From Lichenicola sp964236105 (lineage in GTDB: Bacteria > Pseudomonadota > Alphaproteobacteria > Acetobacterales > Acetobacteraceae): DNA of 64,000 nucleotides. The notes under the pieces were generated by a model. The model had not been told where the DNA came from. It saw only the letters and a list, made by a program, of their open reading frames with translations, and did not search any database. The stretch lies in assembly GCA_964236105.1 (NCBI GenBank), contig CAXSBC010000010.1, positions 14,451 to 78,450 on the forward strand, given 5' to 3'. Position numbers and translations under genes: made by a program. Below, piece by piece: positions 9,901-17,655 of this stretch (positions are counted from its first letter, which is position 1; the number at the start of each line of letters is the position of its first letter).

Positions 9901-10038
9901 GATGTCCCGGGGGCCCTGTGCGACGAGATGAGCGCCACCTCACCAGATGAGCCGGTCGAACCGGGTCCTGCCGATCGACCGTGTCAGGATGCGTTGGAAC
10001 TCGACACGGCCGCGAAGCTCGAGGAGCTTTGCGTTTGA
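6958..10038 (+). CDS. Periplasmic beta-propeller (two-component-regulator propeller + Y_Y_Y) diguanylate cyclase
   Basis: A 1026-residue membrane sensor that should make cyclic di-GMP. A signal peptide (MTRLLKVVLVTMGLFMASRG, then ASA) leads into a large periplasmic region of repeated propeller blades of the LWIGSxxGG type (for example GSLWIGSEGGGAFR and MWFGTSHGLSHLRD). A Y_Y_Y domain follows near residues 640-720, then one membrane helix rich in Trp, a coiled coil of about 60 residues, and a GGDEF domain. The active-site motif is RYGGEEF, so catalysis is expected. The RxxD inhibitory site usually found upstream is replaced by ARLE, suggesting no product inhibition through that site. There is no EAL domain. 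Start chosen at the signal peptide ATG; the frame opens at 6889. It converges on the TonB receptor gene. Confidence 0.88.
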   Translation: MTRLLKVVLVTMGLFMASRGASAQFTRFQNYTDEQGLGNLAVTSFVQGREGNILLGTEGGLYEHDGDRITPYTAPGLASSSVINQIAFDANGRLWVVTPDGVFVRDGAAFRPIDIGRRALDAGSYHALALNRDRAVLDAGGVLLSVPIGPSGVGTPSPLFDAATTSRVPVLATARFVVADGSDGLLIGCGRILCRSHRQQVTTLGAEAGLPGDEWLVALAAPDGVLWVRSLDHLAWRSPGQTSFHVVEVPGHSSSYFAGHPGQLDLAPDGRGGVLTEGDGDLLDFRGEAWSGYDRHVGGLPDNVVHGLLVDHEGSLWIGSEGGGAFRSVGLGAWEHWTANDGLPDNTVWSIARLRNGQLWVATDRGTVALGGRPGRLPGSNYALAESRAGRLWAMPFGGALLRLDAQGQTRERVAFAPTVLLATVDRRNRLWLGTREGLFLVEDADAALADIHPKLVLPNGKLNVVIDPSGGNWAVGPDGVFQLGQDNAFRLVLSPAVLGSHPLDLAFAPDGTIWVATTEAGISRFRLAAGHLLPLPSIRPPTVGSDSILFLHRDRSDRLWVGSDHGIDMFDGRSWRRFDNSQGPITNDLDQASVYEDTDGSMWFGTSHGLSHLRDPDHLPAQATLHPRIVSIALGSRSLPLLPSLGARWSAAPLVIHFTDLDYAQGAVSFRYRLRGLDSGWSDTAAHEVRYAGVPAGTFSFELVAVSGAHGSLSAPVGFTIQISAPWWRCWWFFGLCGAFAALCLIAAWQGRVRLLLQQQSRLEALVRLRTAEIEHARHELERRSLLEQRRLQEEQRRLEDMVDIRTAEIEQARAELQRIAMSDVLTGLANRRAIMQALEAAMASALQSGEPLAVLLCDIDHFKKINDAFGHLAGDAVLIEFGGRLGEAVARLEVAGRYGGEEFLVILPGDRETIGRRVLDVQAAAGELPYAFAGKSRRVTFSGGVAFLRPDDTAITIIARADTALYAAKKQGRSRIIFEDVPGALCDEMSATSPDEPVEPGPADRPCQDALELDTAAKLEELCV

Positions 10039-10112
10039 CCGGAGCGCCGGCAGCTCGATTGCGCAGAGGCAGCCGCCCGCGGCATCCGTCGATGGCTCCG
10101 CAAGCGCCTGTT

Positions 10113-12419
10113 TCAGAACCGCTCGGCGATGCCGACCAGGATCGTCCGGCGCAGGCCGAACTGCGGCGCGCCGACACCCACGCCGGTACCGTCGCGGATC
10201 TCGTAGACCCGGTCCAGCAGGTTGATGACGTCGAGGCGGAGCTGCGTGCTGCGCAGCGGGCCTGTCTTGAAGGTCTGCACGGCGGCGAGGTTGACCGTGG
10301 CGTAGCCTGGCAACCCCCTGCCGTTGGGGATCGCGCCGTCCGCGCGGAGGCCGCTGCCGACGATCAGGTCGGCCGACAACCGTGCCGGATAGCCGGTCTT
10401 CCAGAACAGCGTGTAGGCGGCGCCTCCCGATCCGGTATAGGTCTGGTTGTGGTCGAGATAGATGAAATGCTGCGAGATGTAGGAGAGGTCGGCCGCGGAG
10501 AAGTTGAACTGCGCCGAGACGATGTCCTTGCCGACCGCGCGTGACCGCGCGACGTTGGCGTAGAGCGAGAGCGGCCCGCGATCGTAGCTGGCGCTGAGCT
10601 CGTAGCCCTGATCCTCGCCGTGCGCGTAGTTGAAGGCGGACAGGATGATCGGTGCGCCGAACTGGCCTTCGTCGATCAGGTTCTGCGCCTCCTTGTAGTA
10701 GGCGTCGAAGCTCACCTGCAGGCCGGGCAGAAGGATCTGGGAGATCCCGGCATCGTAGTAGTTGTCGCGCTCGGCCTTGACGACGCTGTCCTGCGTCACT
10801 TCGGCTGCCCCCGAGGTTCCGTTGAACAGGGCGACGTCCCGGCCACCGACCAGCTCGAACGGCGGCGGAACGAAGTAGCGCGAGTAGCCGGCATGGACGG
10901 TCGTGGTCCGCGTCGGCTGCCACACCACGTTGACCCGCGGGCTGAACTGGTTCTCGTGGGTGTACTCGTCGACCACGTCGAACCGGGCGCCGTAGTTCAG
11001 GGTGACGTGCGGCAGGATGTGCCATTCGTCCTGCACGTAGACGCCGTAGAGGCCGCCGGTCTTGCCCTGGCCGTCCCGGACGGTGAACGGCACGCTCGAC
11101 GTGGCGGCGCCGGCGCTGCCGTCCGGCTGGATGGCCGAGGCGAGGCCGGCGCCGTTGATGTTGTCGTCATCGCCGCCTGCGGCCGGCAGGACCTGCGAGG
11201 TGGTGCTGGATACCAGTCGCTCGCCGATGATCTGGTAGCCGGCGCGGATGGTGTGCGTGTCGCTCACGCGCCAGCTGGCGTCGGCCTGGCTTCCGGTCGA
11301 CAGCACCGATCTGGCAGCGGTCTGCCCCACGCCGTCGAACAGCAGGTCGCCGAGCGGATCGGGCGTGTAATACAGGCTGCTGTAGCGGGTGAACGCCGAT
11401 GTCACGACATCGAGGGTGCCGATCTCCTTCTGCAGCGACAGGATGCCGAAATCGGTGATCTCGCGCTGGTGCTCCGTGAGGTCGCTGCTGTTGAAGGTGC
11501 CGACGCCGTTCACCGACAGGCCGAGCGACGGCGTCTGGCCCGGGTTGTTCGGCAACTCGAAGAACTCGTTGGAGGCGCCGGCGAGCAGGCTGACGCGCGT
11601 GTCGGCATCCGCGGTCCAGGCGATATGGGCGATGCCGTGGGTCTGGTTGCTCAGGTCATGGATCGGGTTGAGCGTGTTGGTCGGATTCTCGATCCCGACC
11701 CGGTCGTGCAGGACGTCGCCGGTGACGAAGTAGTCCACGTTGCCGGTATGGCCGCCATAGGAGAACGAGGGCTGGAAGTAGTCGCGCTCCCCGCCATAGA
11801 TCGAGATCTCGCCGCCCGGATCGGTGGTGCCGCTCTTGGTGGTGATGTCGATGACCCCGGCGGTGTCGAAGCCGTATTGCGCCGGCAGGGCGCCGGTGAT
11901 CAGCGACAGCGAATGTGCGAACCGCGTCTCAAGCGCCTGGCCGAACACCGACAGCCCTTCGGGAAGCTGCACCCCGTCGAGCCGGAACTGCACCTCGTTG
12001 TGGTCGCCGCGGACATGGATCTGGCCGAACGAATCCTGGGCCACGCCGGGAGCCTGCAGCAGCACCTGGTTGAGCGGCGCGTTGTCGCCCTGCGGCAGGG
12101 TCTCGAGGCTGCCGCGGCCAAAACGATATATTGTTGCCCCAAGATCCGGCTCGAGAGCGCTCCGGGCGCGATCCAGCCGAACGTTGACCTGTTCGATGCC
12201 GGAGGTCGCATCGATGCTGTCGGTCGAGCGGGTGCCTGGCGCGGATGGGACGGCCGGCTGTCCGGCGGGAACGATCTGCGCGTCGGTATCGGGCTTCTGC
12301 ACGCCGATGCTGACCGACGGTCCATTCTGCGTGGTCTGAGCCACGGCCGGTGCGCAGGCGATGGTGACCTCAATCGCACCCAGCATCGTCCCGGCGAGCA
12401 GTGCGGGCCATCTCGACAT
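10113..12419 (-). CDS. TonB-dependent outer-membrane receptor, probably zinc (ZnuD-like role)
   Basis: A 768-residue TonB-dependent transporter. Its signal peptide ends in APAVAQ. A plug domain carries LETLPQGDNAPLNQVLLQAPGV and VRGDHNEVQFRLDGVQLPEG, and a long beta-barrel ends in a terminal Phe as outer-membrane proteins do. Substrate is inferred from context: it lies beside zur and znuACB, and the motif TTATAACAT in its leader resembles the motifs before zur and znuA. That points to zinc. The ATG at 12419 follows GGAAGA at good spacing; the frame extends to 12521 but would then run over the likely operator. The name znuD is not assigned because sequence alone does not prove the substrate. 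Confidence 0.82.
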   Translation of the reverse strand: MSRWPALLAGTMLGAIEVTIACAPAVAQTTQNGPSVSIGVQKPDTDAQIVPAGQPAVPSAPGTRSTDSIDATSGIEQVNVRLDRARSALEPDLGATIYRFGRGSLETLPQGDNAPLNQVLLQAPGVAQDSFGQIHVRGDHNEVQFRLDGVQLPEGLSVFGQALETRFAHSLSLITGALPAQYGFDTAGVIDITTKSGTTDPGGEISIYGGERDYFQPSFSYGGHTGNVDYFVTGDVLHDRVGIENPTNTLNPIHDLSNQTHGIAHIAWTADADTRVSLLAGASNEFFELPNNPGQTPSLGLSVNGVGTFNSSDLTEHQREITDFGILSLQKEIGTLDVVTSAFTRYSSLYYTPDPLGDLLFDGVGQTAARSVLSTGSQADASWRVSDTHTIRAGYQIIGERLVSSTTSQVLPAAGGDDDNINGAGLASAIQPDGSAGAATSSVPFTVRDGQGKTGGLYGVYVQDEWHILPHVTLNYGARFDVVDEYTHENQFSPRVNVVWQPTRTTTVHAGYSRYFVPPPFELVGGRDVALFNGTSGAAEVTQDSVVKAERDNYYDAGISQILLPGLQVSFDAYYKEAQNLIDEGQFGAPIILSAFNYAHGEDQGYELSASYDRGPLSLYANVARSRAVGKDIVSAQFNFSAADLSYISQHFIYLDHNQTYTGSGGAAYTLFWKTGYPARLSADLIVGSGLRADGAIPNGRGLPGYATVNLAAVQTFKTGPLRSTQLRLDVINLLDRVYEIRDGTGVGVGAPQFGLRRTILVGIAERF

Positions 12420-12477
12420 CGGCGGATTCTTCCGGGCTGGCCGTCGCGGCATCGCCGACAGCTTGAGGATGTTTGTG

Positions 12478-12486
12478 ATGTTATAA
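12478..12486 (-). promoter_or_regulatory. Candidate Zur box before the TonB receptor
   Basis: On the minus strand this reads TTATAACAT, matching eight of nine bases of the TTATAACGT motif found before zur and znuA. It lies about 60 bases before the receptor start, in a suitable operator position. Confidence 0.6.
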
Positions 12487-12614
12487 GGTCCCATTAGCGG
12501 CATGCCGGCGTGCCCGTCCATCGGTCTGCAGGCGACGTCGCCGTTTCCCGTCGAAGGTGTTGCTATATCATCACATCGGCCGACAACCAGATCGACCGGC
12601 CCTGGACCTGCGGA

Positions 12615-13130
12615 TCACCCCTCGATCGGCGACCGGTCCATGACCGCCGGGCTTGCGGCATGGGCCTGACAGGCCGCGCACACGCCTTCTGCTTCCACGG
12701 TCGAGCTGGACAGGCGAAAGCCGTTCTCGCGCGCCGTGTCGACCAGCACCCTGTCGATCCGCGCATCCTCGAGTTCGGTCACCTGTCCGCATCGCTGACA
12801 GATCAGGAACTGTGCCGCATGATGGTGATCGTGGTCGGCTTCGTTCTGATGAACGCAACCGACAAAGGCGGAGAGCCGCTCGACCTTGTGGACCAGACCC
12901 TGTTCGAGAAGAAAATCCAACGCCCGATACACGGTCGGCGGTGCCGCGCCCTTGTGAAGGGCGCGCAGCTGATCGAGAAGATCGTAGGCGCCGGTCGGCG
13001 TCCTGCTCTCGAGCACCAGCCCGAGCACCTTCCTGCGCAGCTCGGTCAGCTGTGCGCCGCGCCGGTCGCAGAGCTTGCTCGCCTGAGCCAGCAGCGTGGT
13101 CGTCTTCTTGGAGAACGCGGGGATCGACAC
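12615..13130 (-). CDS. zur: Fur-family zinc-responsive repressor Zur
   Basis: A 171-residue Fur-family regulator expected to repress zinc uptake when zinc is plentiful. The N-terminal winged helix includes LTELRRKVLGLVLES and PPTVYRALDFLLEQGLVHK. The dimerisation domain has the metal-binding segment HQNEADHDHHHAAQFLIC and two CxxC pairs (CQRC and CAAC) that hold the structural zinc. Linkage to znuACB identifies it as Zur rather than Fur. Translation starts at a GTG with AGGTGA upstream. The promoter, shared with znuA in divergent orientation, contains a TTATAACGT copy, so autoregulation is likely. Confidence 0.92.
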   Translation of the reverse strand: MSIPAFSKKTTTLLAQASKLCDRRGAQLTELRRKVLGLVLESRTPTGAYDLLDQLRALHKGAAPPTVYRALDFLLEQGLVHKVERLSAFVGCVHQNEADHDHHHAAQFLICQRCGQVTELEDARIDRVLVDTARENGFRLSSSTVEAEGVCAACQAHAASPAVMDRSPIEG

Positions 13131-13153
13131 ACGTCACCTATCCGTCGACAGGG

Positions 13154-13162
13154 TTATAACGT
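13154..13162 (+). promoter_or_regulatory. Candidate Zur box, zur side of the zur-znuA promoter
   Basis: TTATAACGT, 24 bases before the zur start, inside the self-complementary GTTATAAC. The same nine bases recur 65 bases away on the znuA side. Confidence 0.65.
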
Positions 13163-13218
13163 AGCGGCGGACGCCCGGCAACAAAAGCCTGGACCTGGAT
13201 TCGCATCCCTATCCAATA

Positions 13219-13227
13219 TTATAACGT
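13219..13227 (+). promoter_or_regulatory. Candidate Zur box, znuA side of the zur-znuA promoter
   Basis: TTATAACGT, an exact repeat of the zur-proximal copy, within the AT-rich AATATTATAACGTTAGG and 35 bases before the znuA start. It includes the palindrome TAACGTTA. Confidence 0.65.
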
Positions 13228-13261
13228 TAGGTGACCGGTGGCTGTCAGGGAGAAGAGGACG

Positions 13262-14182
13262 ATGTCGAACCGTCATGGAGCAGGGCGTGCCGTGGCGCGT
13301 GGCCTGGCGCTCTCGGCCGTACTCCCCATCCTGACGCTGGTCACGGGAGCGCAGGCGCGCGACGCCGCCGCAGGCGGCGGCAGGATCGTGGCGGCGGAGA
13401 ACTTCTACGGCGACGTCGCACGCCAGCTTGCCGGACCGGGCTGGACCGTGAGCAGCATCCTGAGCAATCCCGACGAGGATCCGCATCTGTTCGAGGCGAG
13501 CCCGTCGATCGCCCGCGACCTGTCGGCCGCGCGCATCGTCGTGTTCAACGGCGTCGATTACGATCCCTGGATGGGCAAGCTGCTCTCGGCCGCCCGCTCG
13601 GACCGGCGCCTGACGGTGGTGGCCGGAGCGCTGACCGGTCACCATGCGGGCGACAATCCGCATCTCTGGTATGAGCCCGGCACCATGCCGGCGGTGGCGC
13701 GCGCGATCTCGGCCGACCTGACCGCGGACGATCCTGCCCATGGCGGCGAGTATGCCGCGCGTCTCGATCGTTTCATCGCCTCGCTCCGGCCGATCAACCA
13801 GAAGATCGCGGCCCTGCGCGCCAGCTACGCCGGCCTGCCGGTCACCGCCACCGAGCCGGTGTTCGGCTACATGGCCGCGGCACTCGGCCTGGTGATGCGC
13901 AACGAGCGCTTCCAGCTCGCGGTGATGAACAACACCGAGCCGAGTGCCGCCGACGTGGCGGCGATGGAGGACGACCTTCGCGGGCACAAAGTCAGGCTGT
14001 TCATCTACAACAGCCAGGCCACCGACAGTGCCGCCGAGCGCCTGCTGCGCATCGCCCGGGCGGCCAGGATCCCGGTCCTCGGCGTCACCGAGACCCAGCC
14101 GCGCGGCGCTGCGAGCTACCAGAGCTGGATCCTCGGCCAGCTCGATGCGCTCGGCCGGGCGATGTCGGCGCCGCCTGCATGA
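13262..14182 (+). CDS. znuA: Zinc ABC transporter, periplasmic substrate-binding protein
   Basis: A 306-residue cluster A-I metal-binding protein that captures zinc in the periplasm for ZnuBC. A signal peptide ends near TGAQARDAAA. Candidate ligands of the ZnuA/TroA fold are the His in DEDPHLFEASP, the His in GDNPHLWYEP and the C-terminal acidic residues (GVTETQP region). The His-rich loop of enterobacterial ZnuA is reduced to a short GHHAGDNPH. A strong GGAGAAGAGGAC binding site fixes the ATG at 13262. It overlaps znuC by four bases (ATGA), so the three transporter genes form one coupled operon divergent from zur. Confidence 0.92.
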   Translation: MSNRHGAGRAVARGLALSAVLPILTLVTGAQARDAAAGGGRIVAAENFYGDVARQLAGPGWTVSSILSNPDEDPHLFEASPSIARDLSAARIVVFNGVDYDPWMGKLLSAARSDRRLTVVAGALTGHHAGDNPHLWYEPGTMPAVARAISADLTADDPAHGGEYAARLDRFIASLRPINQKIAALRASYAGLPVTATEPVFGYMAAALGLVMRNERFQLAVMNNTEPSAADVAAMEDDLRGHKVRLFIYNSQATDSAAERLLRIARAARIPVLGVTETQPRGAASYQSWILGQLDALGRAMSAPPA

Positions 14183-15012
14183 GCGCCATCGTCCTGGAGG
14201 GCGTGACGCTCCGGCTCGGCGGCCGCATCGTGCTGGACCGGATCAGCCTGGAGATCGCCGATCGGGAGTTCGTCGGCGTGCTGGGGCCGAACGGCGCTGG
14301 CAAGACCACGCTGATGCGCGCGATCCTCGGACTGGTTCCCGTCGCCGAGGGCCGCATCACCGTGCAGGGCCAGCCGGTGCGTCGCGGCAACAGGCTGGTC
14401 GGCTACATGCCGCAGCTGCGCAGCGGGACCGCGCCGCGTCTGAGCGGCCGGGCCGTCGTGGCGGCTGCGGCGCAGGGCCATCGCTGGGGCCTGCCGCTGC
14501 CGGACCGGGCCGCACGCCGCGCAGCGGACGAGGCGCTGGACCGTGTGGGCGCGCAGGCGCTGGCGGATCGGCCGGTCGCGGATCTCTCCGGCGGCGAGCG
14601 GCAGCGTCTGCTGCTGGCGCAGAGCCTGCTCGGGCATCCGAGGCTGCTGCTGCTGGACGAGCCGCTGATCTCGCTCGATCCGTATCGCCAGGGCGAGGTG
14701 GTGGGGCTGGTGCGCCGGCTGCAGCGCGAGCTCGGCATCGCGGTGCTGTTCAGCGCCCACGAGCTCAACCCGCTGCTGGGAGCGCTTGACCGCGTGCTCT
14801 ACCTGGGCGGCGCGCAGGCCAGCCTCGGCAGCGTGGACGACGTCATCACCGCACCCGTGCTGTCTCGCCTCTACGGCGCGCCGATCGAGGTCGTGCGTCA
14901 CGGCGGCCGGATCTTCGTGATGTCGGGCGAGCAGGAGGTGGAGCGGGATGCGCGGCGTCACGTCTCGCCCGGCAGGGGCCGTGTCGCCGCCAGGTCGGGG
15001 ATGCTGCCTTGA
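14179..15012 (+). CDS. znuC: Zinc ABC transporter, ATP-binding protein
   Basis: A 277-residue ATPase that powers zinc import. The Walker A motif is GPNGAGKTT, the Q-loop sits in GYMPQLRSG, the ABC signature is LSGGERQR and the Walker B is RLLLLDEPLISLDP with the switch His in FSAHELN. The last 30 residues are polar and family-specific. It starts in the znuA stop (ATGA), and its own stop overlaps the TTG start of znuB (TTGA). Confidence 0.93.
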   Translation: MSAIVLEGVTLRLGGRIVLDRISLEIADREFVGVLGPNGAGKTTLMRAILGLVPVAEGRITVQGQPVRRGNRLVGYMPQLRSGTAPRLSGRAVVAAAAQGHRWGLPLPDRAARRAADEALDRVGAQALADRPVADLSGGERQRLLLAQSLLGHPRLLLLDEPLISLDPYRQGEVVGLVRRLQRELGIAVLFSAHELNPLLGALDRVLYLGGAQASLGSVDDVITAPVLSRLYGAPIEVVRHGGRIFVMSGEQEVERDARRHVSPGRGRVAARSGMLP

Positions 15013-15851
15013 TCGGCATGCTCGGCTACGACTTCATGCGCAACGCGTTTGCCGCCGGCGGGCTGGTCGCGGTCATGTCCGGGCTGGTGGGCTTCTTCCT
15101 GGTGCTGCGCGGTCAGACCTTCGCCGGCCATGCGCTGTCGCATGTGGGCTTCACCGGCGCCACCGGGGCTGTGCTGCTCGGCCTCTCGCCGCTCTGGGGC
15201 CTGGTGGGGGTCACGCTCGCGGCCGGGATCGGCATGGGCCTGCTCGGCGAGCGCCTGGCCGGACGCGACGTCGCGATCGGCATGGTGCTGGCCACGGCGC
15301 TCGGCCTGGGACTGCTGTTCCTGCACTTCTTCACCGCCTATGCCAGCCAGGCGACGGCGCTGCTGTTCGGCAACGTGTTCGGCGTCGACCGGAACACGGT
15401 CTGGGGACTGGCGGGGCTCTGCCTGCTGGCGGTGCTGGGGCTGAGCACGATCGCCCGGCCGCTGCTGTTCGCCACGCTGCAGCCCGAGCTGGCCGAGGCG
15501 CGCGGCGTGTCCCTGCGGCTGATGTCGGTGCTGTTCCTGGCCCTGGTGGCGCTGTGCACTGCCGGCTGCGCGCAGATCGTGGGCGTGCTGCTGGTGTTCA
15601 CGCTGATGGTGGGACCGGCGGCGGCGGCGCAGCGCCTCACCATCGAGTTCGGCATCGGCCTGGGGCTCGCGGTCGTGCTGGCCCTGGGCGAGGCCTGGGG
15701 CGGCATCGCGCTGGCCTGGGCGACCGACTGGCCCGCCTCCTTCTGGATCACCGCCCTGAGCGCGCTGGTCTATGGGCTGTCCTGCCTTCCGGACGCAGGC
15801 AGGCTCCTGGCGGGTGCGTCCCGCGAGCCGGCGGTGTCCCTTCCGGACTGA
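15009..15851 (+). CDS. znuB: Zinc ABC transporter, permease (ABC-3 family)
   Basis: A 280-residue ABC-3 permease with eight or nine hydrophobic segments, including GGLVAVMSGLVGFFLVLRGQ near the N-terminus and the coupling region LLVFTLMVGPAAAAQRL. It forms the membrane channel for ZnuA-bound zinc. The frame begins with TTG overlapping the znuC stop codon; an ATG three codons later (15018) is an alternative start. A small GCCGGC hairpin follows the stop. Confidence 0.92.
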   Translation: MIGMLGYDFMRNAFAAGGLVAVMSGLVGFFLVLRGQTFAGHALSHVGFTGATGAVLLGLSPLWGLVGVTLAAGIGMGLLGERLAGRDVAIGMVLATALGLGLLFLHFFTAYASQATALLFGNVFGVDRNTVWGLAGLCLLAVLGLSTIARPLLFATLQPELAEARGVSLRLMSVLFLALVALCTAGCAQIVGVLLVFTLMVGPAAAAQRLTIEFGIGLGLAVVLALGEAWGGIALAWATDWPASFWITALSALVYGLSCLPDAGRLLAGASREPAVSLPD

Positions 15852-15853
15852 AG

Positions 15854-15871
15854 GCCGGCTTTGTTGCCGGC
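15854..15871 (+). terminator. Hairpin after znuB
   Basis: GCCGGC, six-base loop, GCCGGC, directly after the znuB stop. No U tract follows, so termination strength is doubtful. Confidence 0.35.
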
Positions 15872-16026
15872 TCTCCGTCGTCGGCGGCCTTGCAACAAGG
15901 GAAGGCATCGGCCAGTTGCCGATCAGTGCCGTTCGCAGCCGCAGCGTGCGGCCATCCGCTTGGCGCGTGCATCGGGCGATGGTCGGACGCATCGGGGCGT
16001 CGAGGACCGACGACAGGAGACGGGTG

Positions 16027-17307
16027 ATGGGAGACAACAGCCACGACAGGATGATCGGCGACCGCGTGCTGGCGCCGGAAACGCTGATGCTCGGCTACGG
16101 CTACGATCCGTCGCTGTCGGAAGGGTCGGTCAAGCCGCCGGTGTTCCTGACTTCGACCTTCGTGTTCGGCTCGGCCGAGGAGGGACGCGACTTCTTCGAC
16201 GTGGTGGCCGGGCGCAAGCCGGTGCCCGACGGCGGGGCGGGGCTGGTCTACTCGCGGTTCAACCATCCCAACAGCGAGATCATCGAGGACCGCCTGGCGA
16301 TCTACGAGGCCGGCGAGGCGGCGCTGGTGTTCAGCTCGGGCATGGCGGCGATCACCACCGCGATCCTGGCCACCGCCCGGCCCGGCGACGTCATCCTGCA
16401 CAGCCAGCCGCTCTATGGCGGCACCGAGACCCTGCTGACGCGCACCCTGGCCTCCCTCGGCATCCTGGCGCACGGCTTTCCCGACGGCGGCAATCCGGAC
16501 GCGATCCATGCTGCCGCCCTCGCCGCCGGCCGCCTCGGCCGCCTCAGCCTGATCATGATCGAGACGCCCTCGAACCCGCTGAACACGCTGGTGGACATCG
16601 CCGCGGTGCGGGCGGCATCGGACCGCGTGGGCGAGGCGACCGGGCTGCGTCCGCTGGTGCTGTGCGACAACACCATGCTGAGCCCGGTGTTCCAGCAGCC
16701 GCTGCGCCATGGTGCCGACCTCGTGGTGGCGTCGCTGACCAAGTATATCGGCGGCCACAGCGACCTGATCGGCGGCACGGTGATCGGCAGCCACGCCCTG
16801 CTGCGGCCGGTCCGGCTGCTGCGCAGCGCGATCGGCACCCAGCTCGATCCGCATTCCTGCTGGATGGTCGGCCGCTCGCTGGAGACGCTGGCGGTGCGCG
16901 TGCGCGCTGCCGCCAGCCATGCGGACGCCGTGATCGCCGCCATGGATGCCCATCCCAAGGTGGTCGCGGTGCATGCCCTGGGCGCCGGGCGCGGCAGCGA
17001 CGTGGTGCGGCGGATCTATGCGGCGCAATGCACCGGCCCGGGCTCGACCTTCGGCATCGAGATCGCCGGCGGCCAGGCGGAGGCGTTCCGGGTGCTGAAC
17101 CGGCTGCGCCTGTTCAAGCTGGCGGTCAGTCTCGGCGGCACCGAATCCCTCGCCTGCCATCCCGCCTCGACCACCCATTCCGGCGTGCCGGCCGAGCTGC
17201 GCGCCCGCATCGGCGTCACCGACGGGCTGATCCGGCTGAGCATCGGGCTCGAGAACGCGGACGACCTGGTGGCCGACCTGACCCAGGCGCTGGCGGTGCT
17301 GGACTAG
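16027..17307 (+). CDS. Cystathionine gamma-synthase-family PLP enzyme
   Basis: A 426-residue PLP-dependent enzyme of the Cys/Met metabolism family (cystathionine gamma-synthase, gamma-lyase or O-acylhomoserine sulfhydrylase). The PLP lysine lies in SLTKYIGGHSD. Phosphate-binding residues are in SSGMAAIT, the substrate motif YSRFNHPN corresponds to YxRxxNPT of the family, and TESLACHPASTTHSG near the C-terminus is typical. Which reaction it carries out cannot be read from sequence. AGGAGA lies six bases before the ATG at 16027, which sets the start even though the frame is open from 15772. The 175-base leader was checked for a SAM riboswitch and none was recognised. Confidence 0.85.
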   Translation: MGDNSHDRMIGDRVLAPETLMLGYGYDPSLSEGSVKPPVFLTSTFVFGSAEEGRDFFDVVAGRKPVPDGGAGLVYSRFNHPNSEIIEDRLAIYEAGEAALVFSSGMAAITTAILATARPGDVILHSQPLYGGTETLLTRTLASLGILAHGFPDGGNPDAIHAAALAAGRLGRLSLIMIETPSNPLNTLVDIAAVRAASDRVGEATGLRPLVLCDNTMLSPVFQQPLRHGADLVVASLTKYIGGHSDLIGGTVIGSHALLRPVRLLRSAIGTQLDPHSCWMVGRSLETLAVRVRAAASHADAVIAAMDAHPKVVAVHALGAGRGSDVVRRIYAAQCTGPGSTFGIEIAGGQAEAFRVLNRLRLFKLAVSLGGTESLACHPASTTHSGVPAELRARIGVTDGLIRLSIGLENADDLVADLTQALAVLD

Positions 17308-17655
17308 GGCTGGCTCCCGAATCGGCCCCCTGTCCGTCACCGGACCCGGTGGGCGCGCCGGGCTGTCGGCAGGGCCGCCGGCGCCCGCTTGATGCCGGTG
17401 CGGTCGAGTCGGAAGGGGGATTCACGATTAATCGACCCCTTGTGGATCACGTGCACATCCTGCTCTAGCCGCTTGAAGCGAAAGCCGATCCGGTCCCCGC
17501 CGGTATGGCCGGGTCGACCTGTCTCAATCATAAATGTGGGGGCAACACTGGAAATCGGACGCCATATGTAGCGTAGTGTCCTGACAGGCAGGCACCAGCG
17601 ACACGGCGCCTCCCACGTCCGGCACGCCCGGCGGCATCATCCAGGAGAGTACTGC
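17308..17655. other. Intergenic region before nrdA
   Basis: 348 bases without a convincing gene. The middle part is less GC-rich and contains the short palindrome GATTAATC and half-sites ACACT and AGTGT far apart. These may belong to the nrdA promoter, but no clear NrdR palindrome like the one before nrdB is present. A 64-codon frame on the minus strand has no binding site or recognisable domain. Confidence 0.5.

Noticed and set aside
10620..12497. A 625-codon forward frame opposite the TonB receptor
   Set aside because: Shadow frame: no binding site, no domains, and the receptor on the other strand has signal peptide, plug, barrel and terminal Phe.
15852..16026. A SAM riboswitch before the cystathionine gamma-synthase-family gene
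   Set aside because: I looked for SAM-I, SAM-II and SAM-V consensus elements in the 175-base leader and found none.
17337..17531. A 64-codon minus-strand ORF in the nrdA leader region
   Set aside because: No binding site, no family, and basic low-complexity C-terminus; more likely non-coding promoter DNA.
17565..17585. A possible NrdR box before nrdA (AGTGT half-site)
   Set aside because: Only a half-site is present without symmetrical partner at correct spacing.
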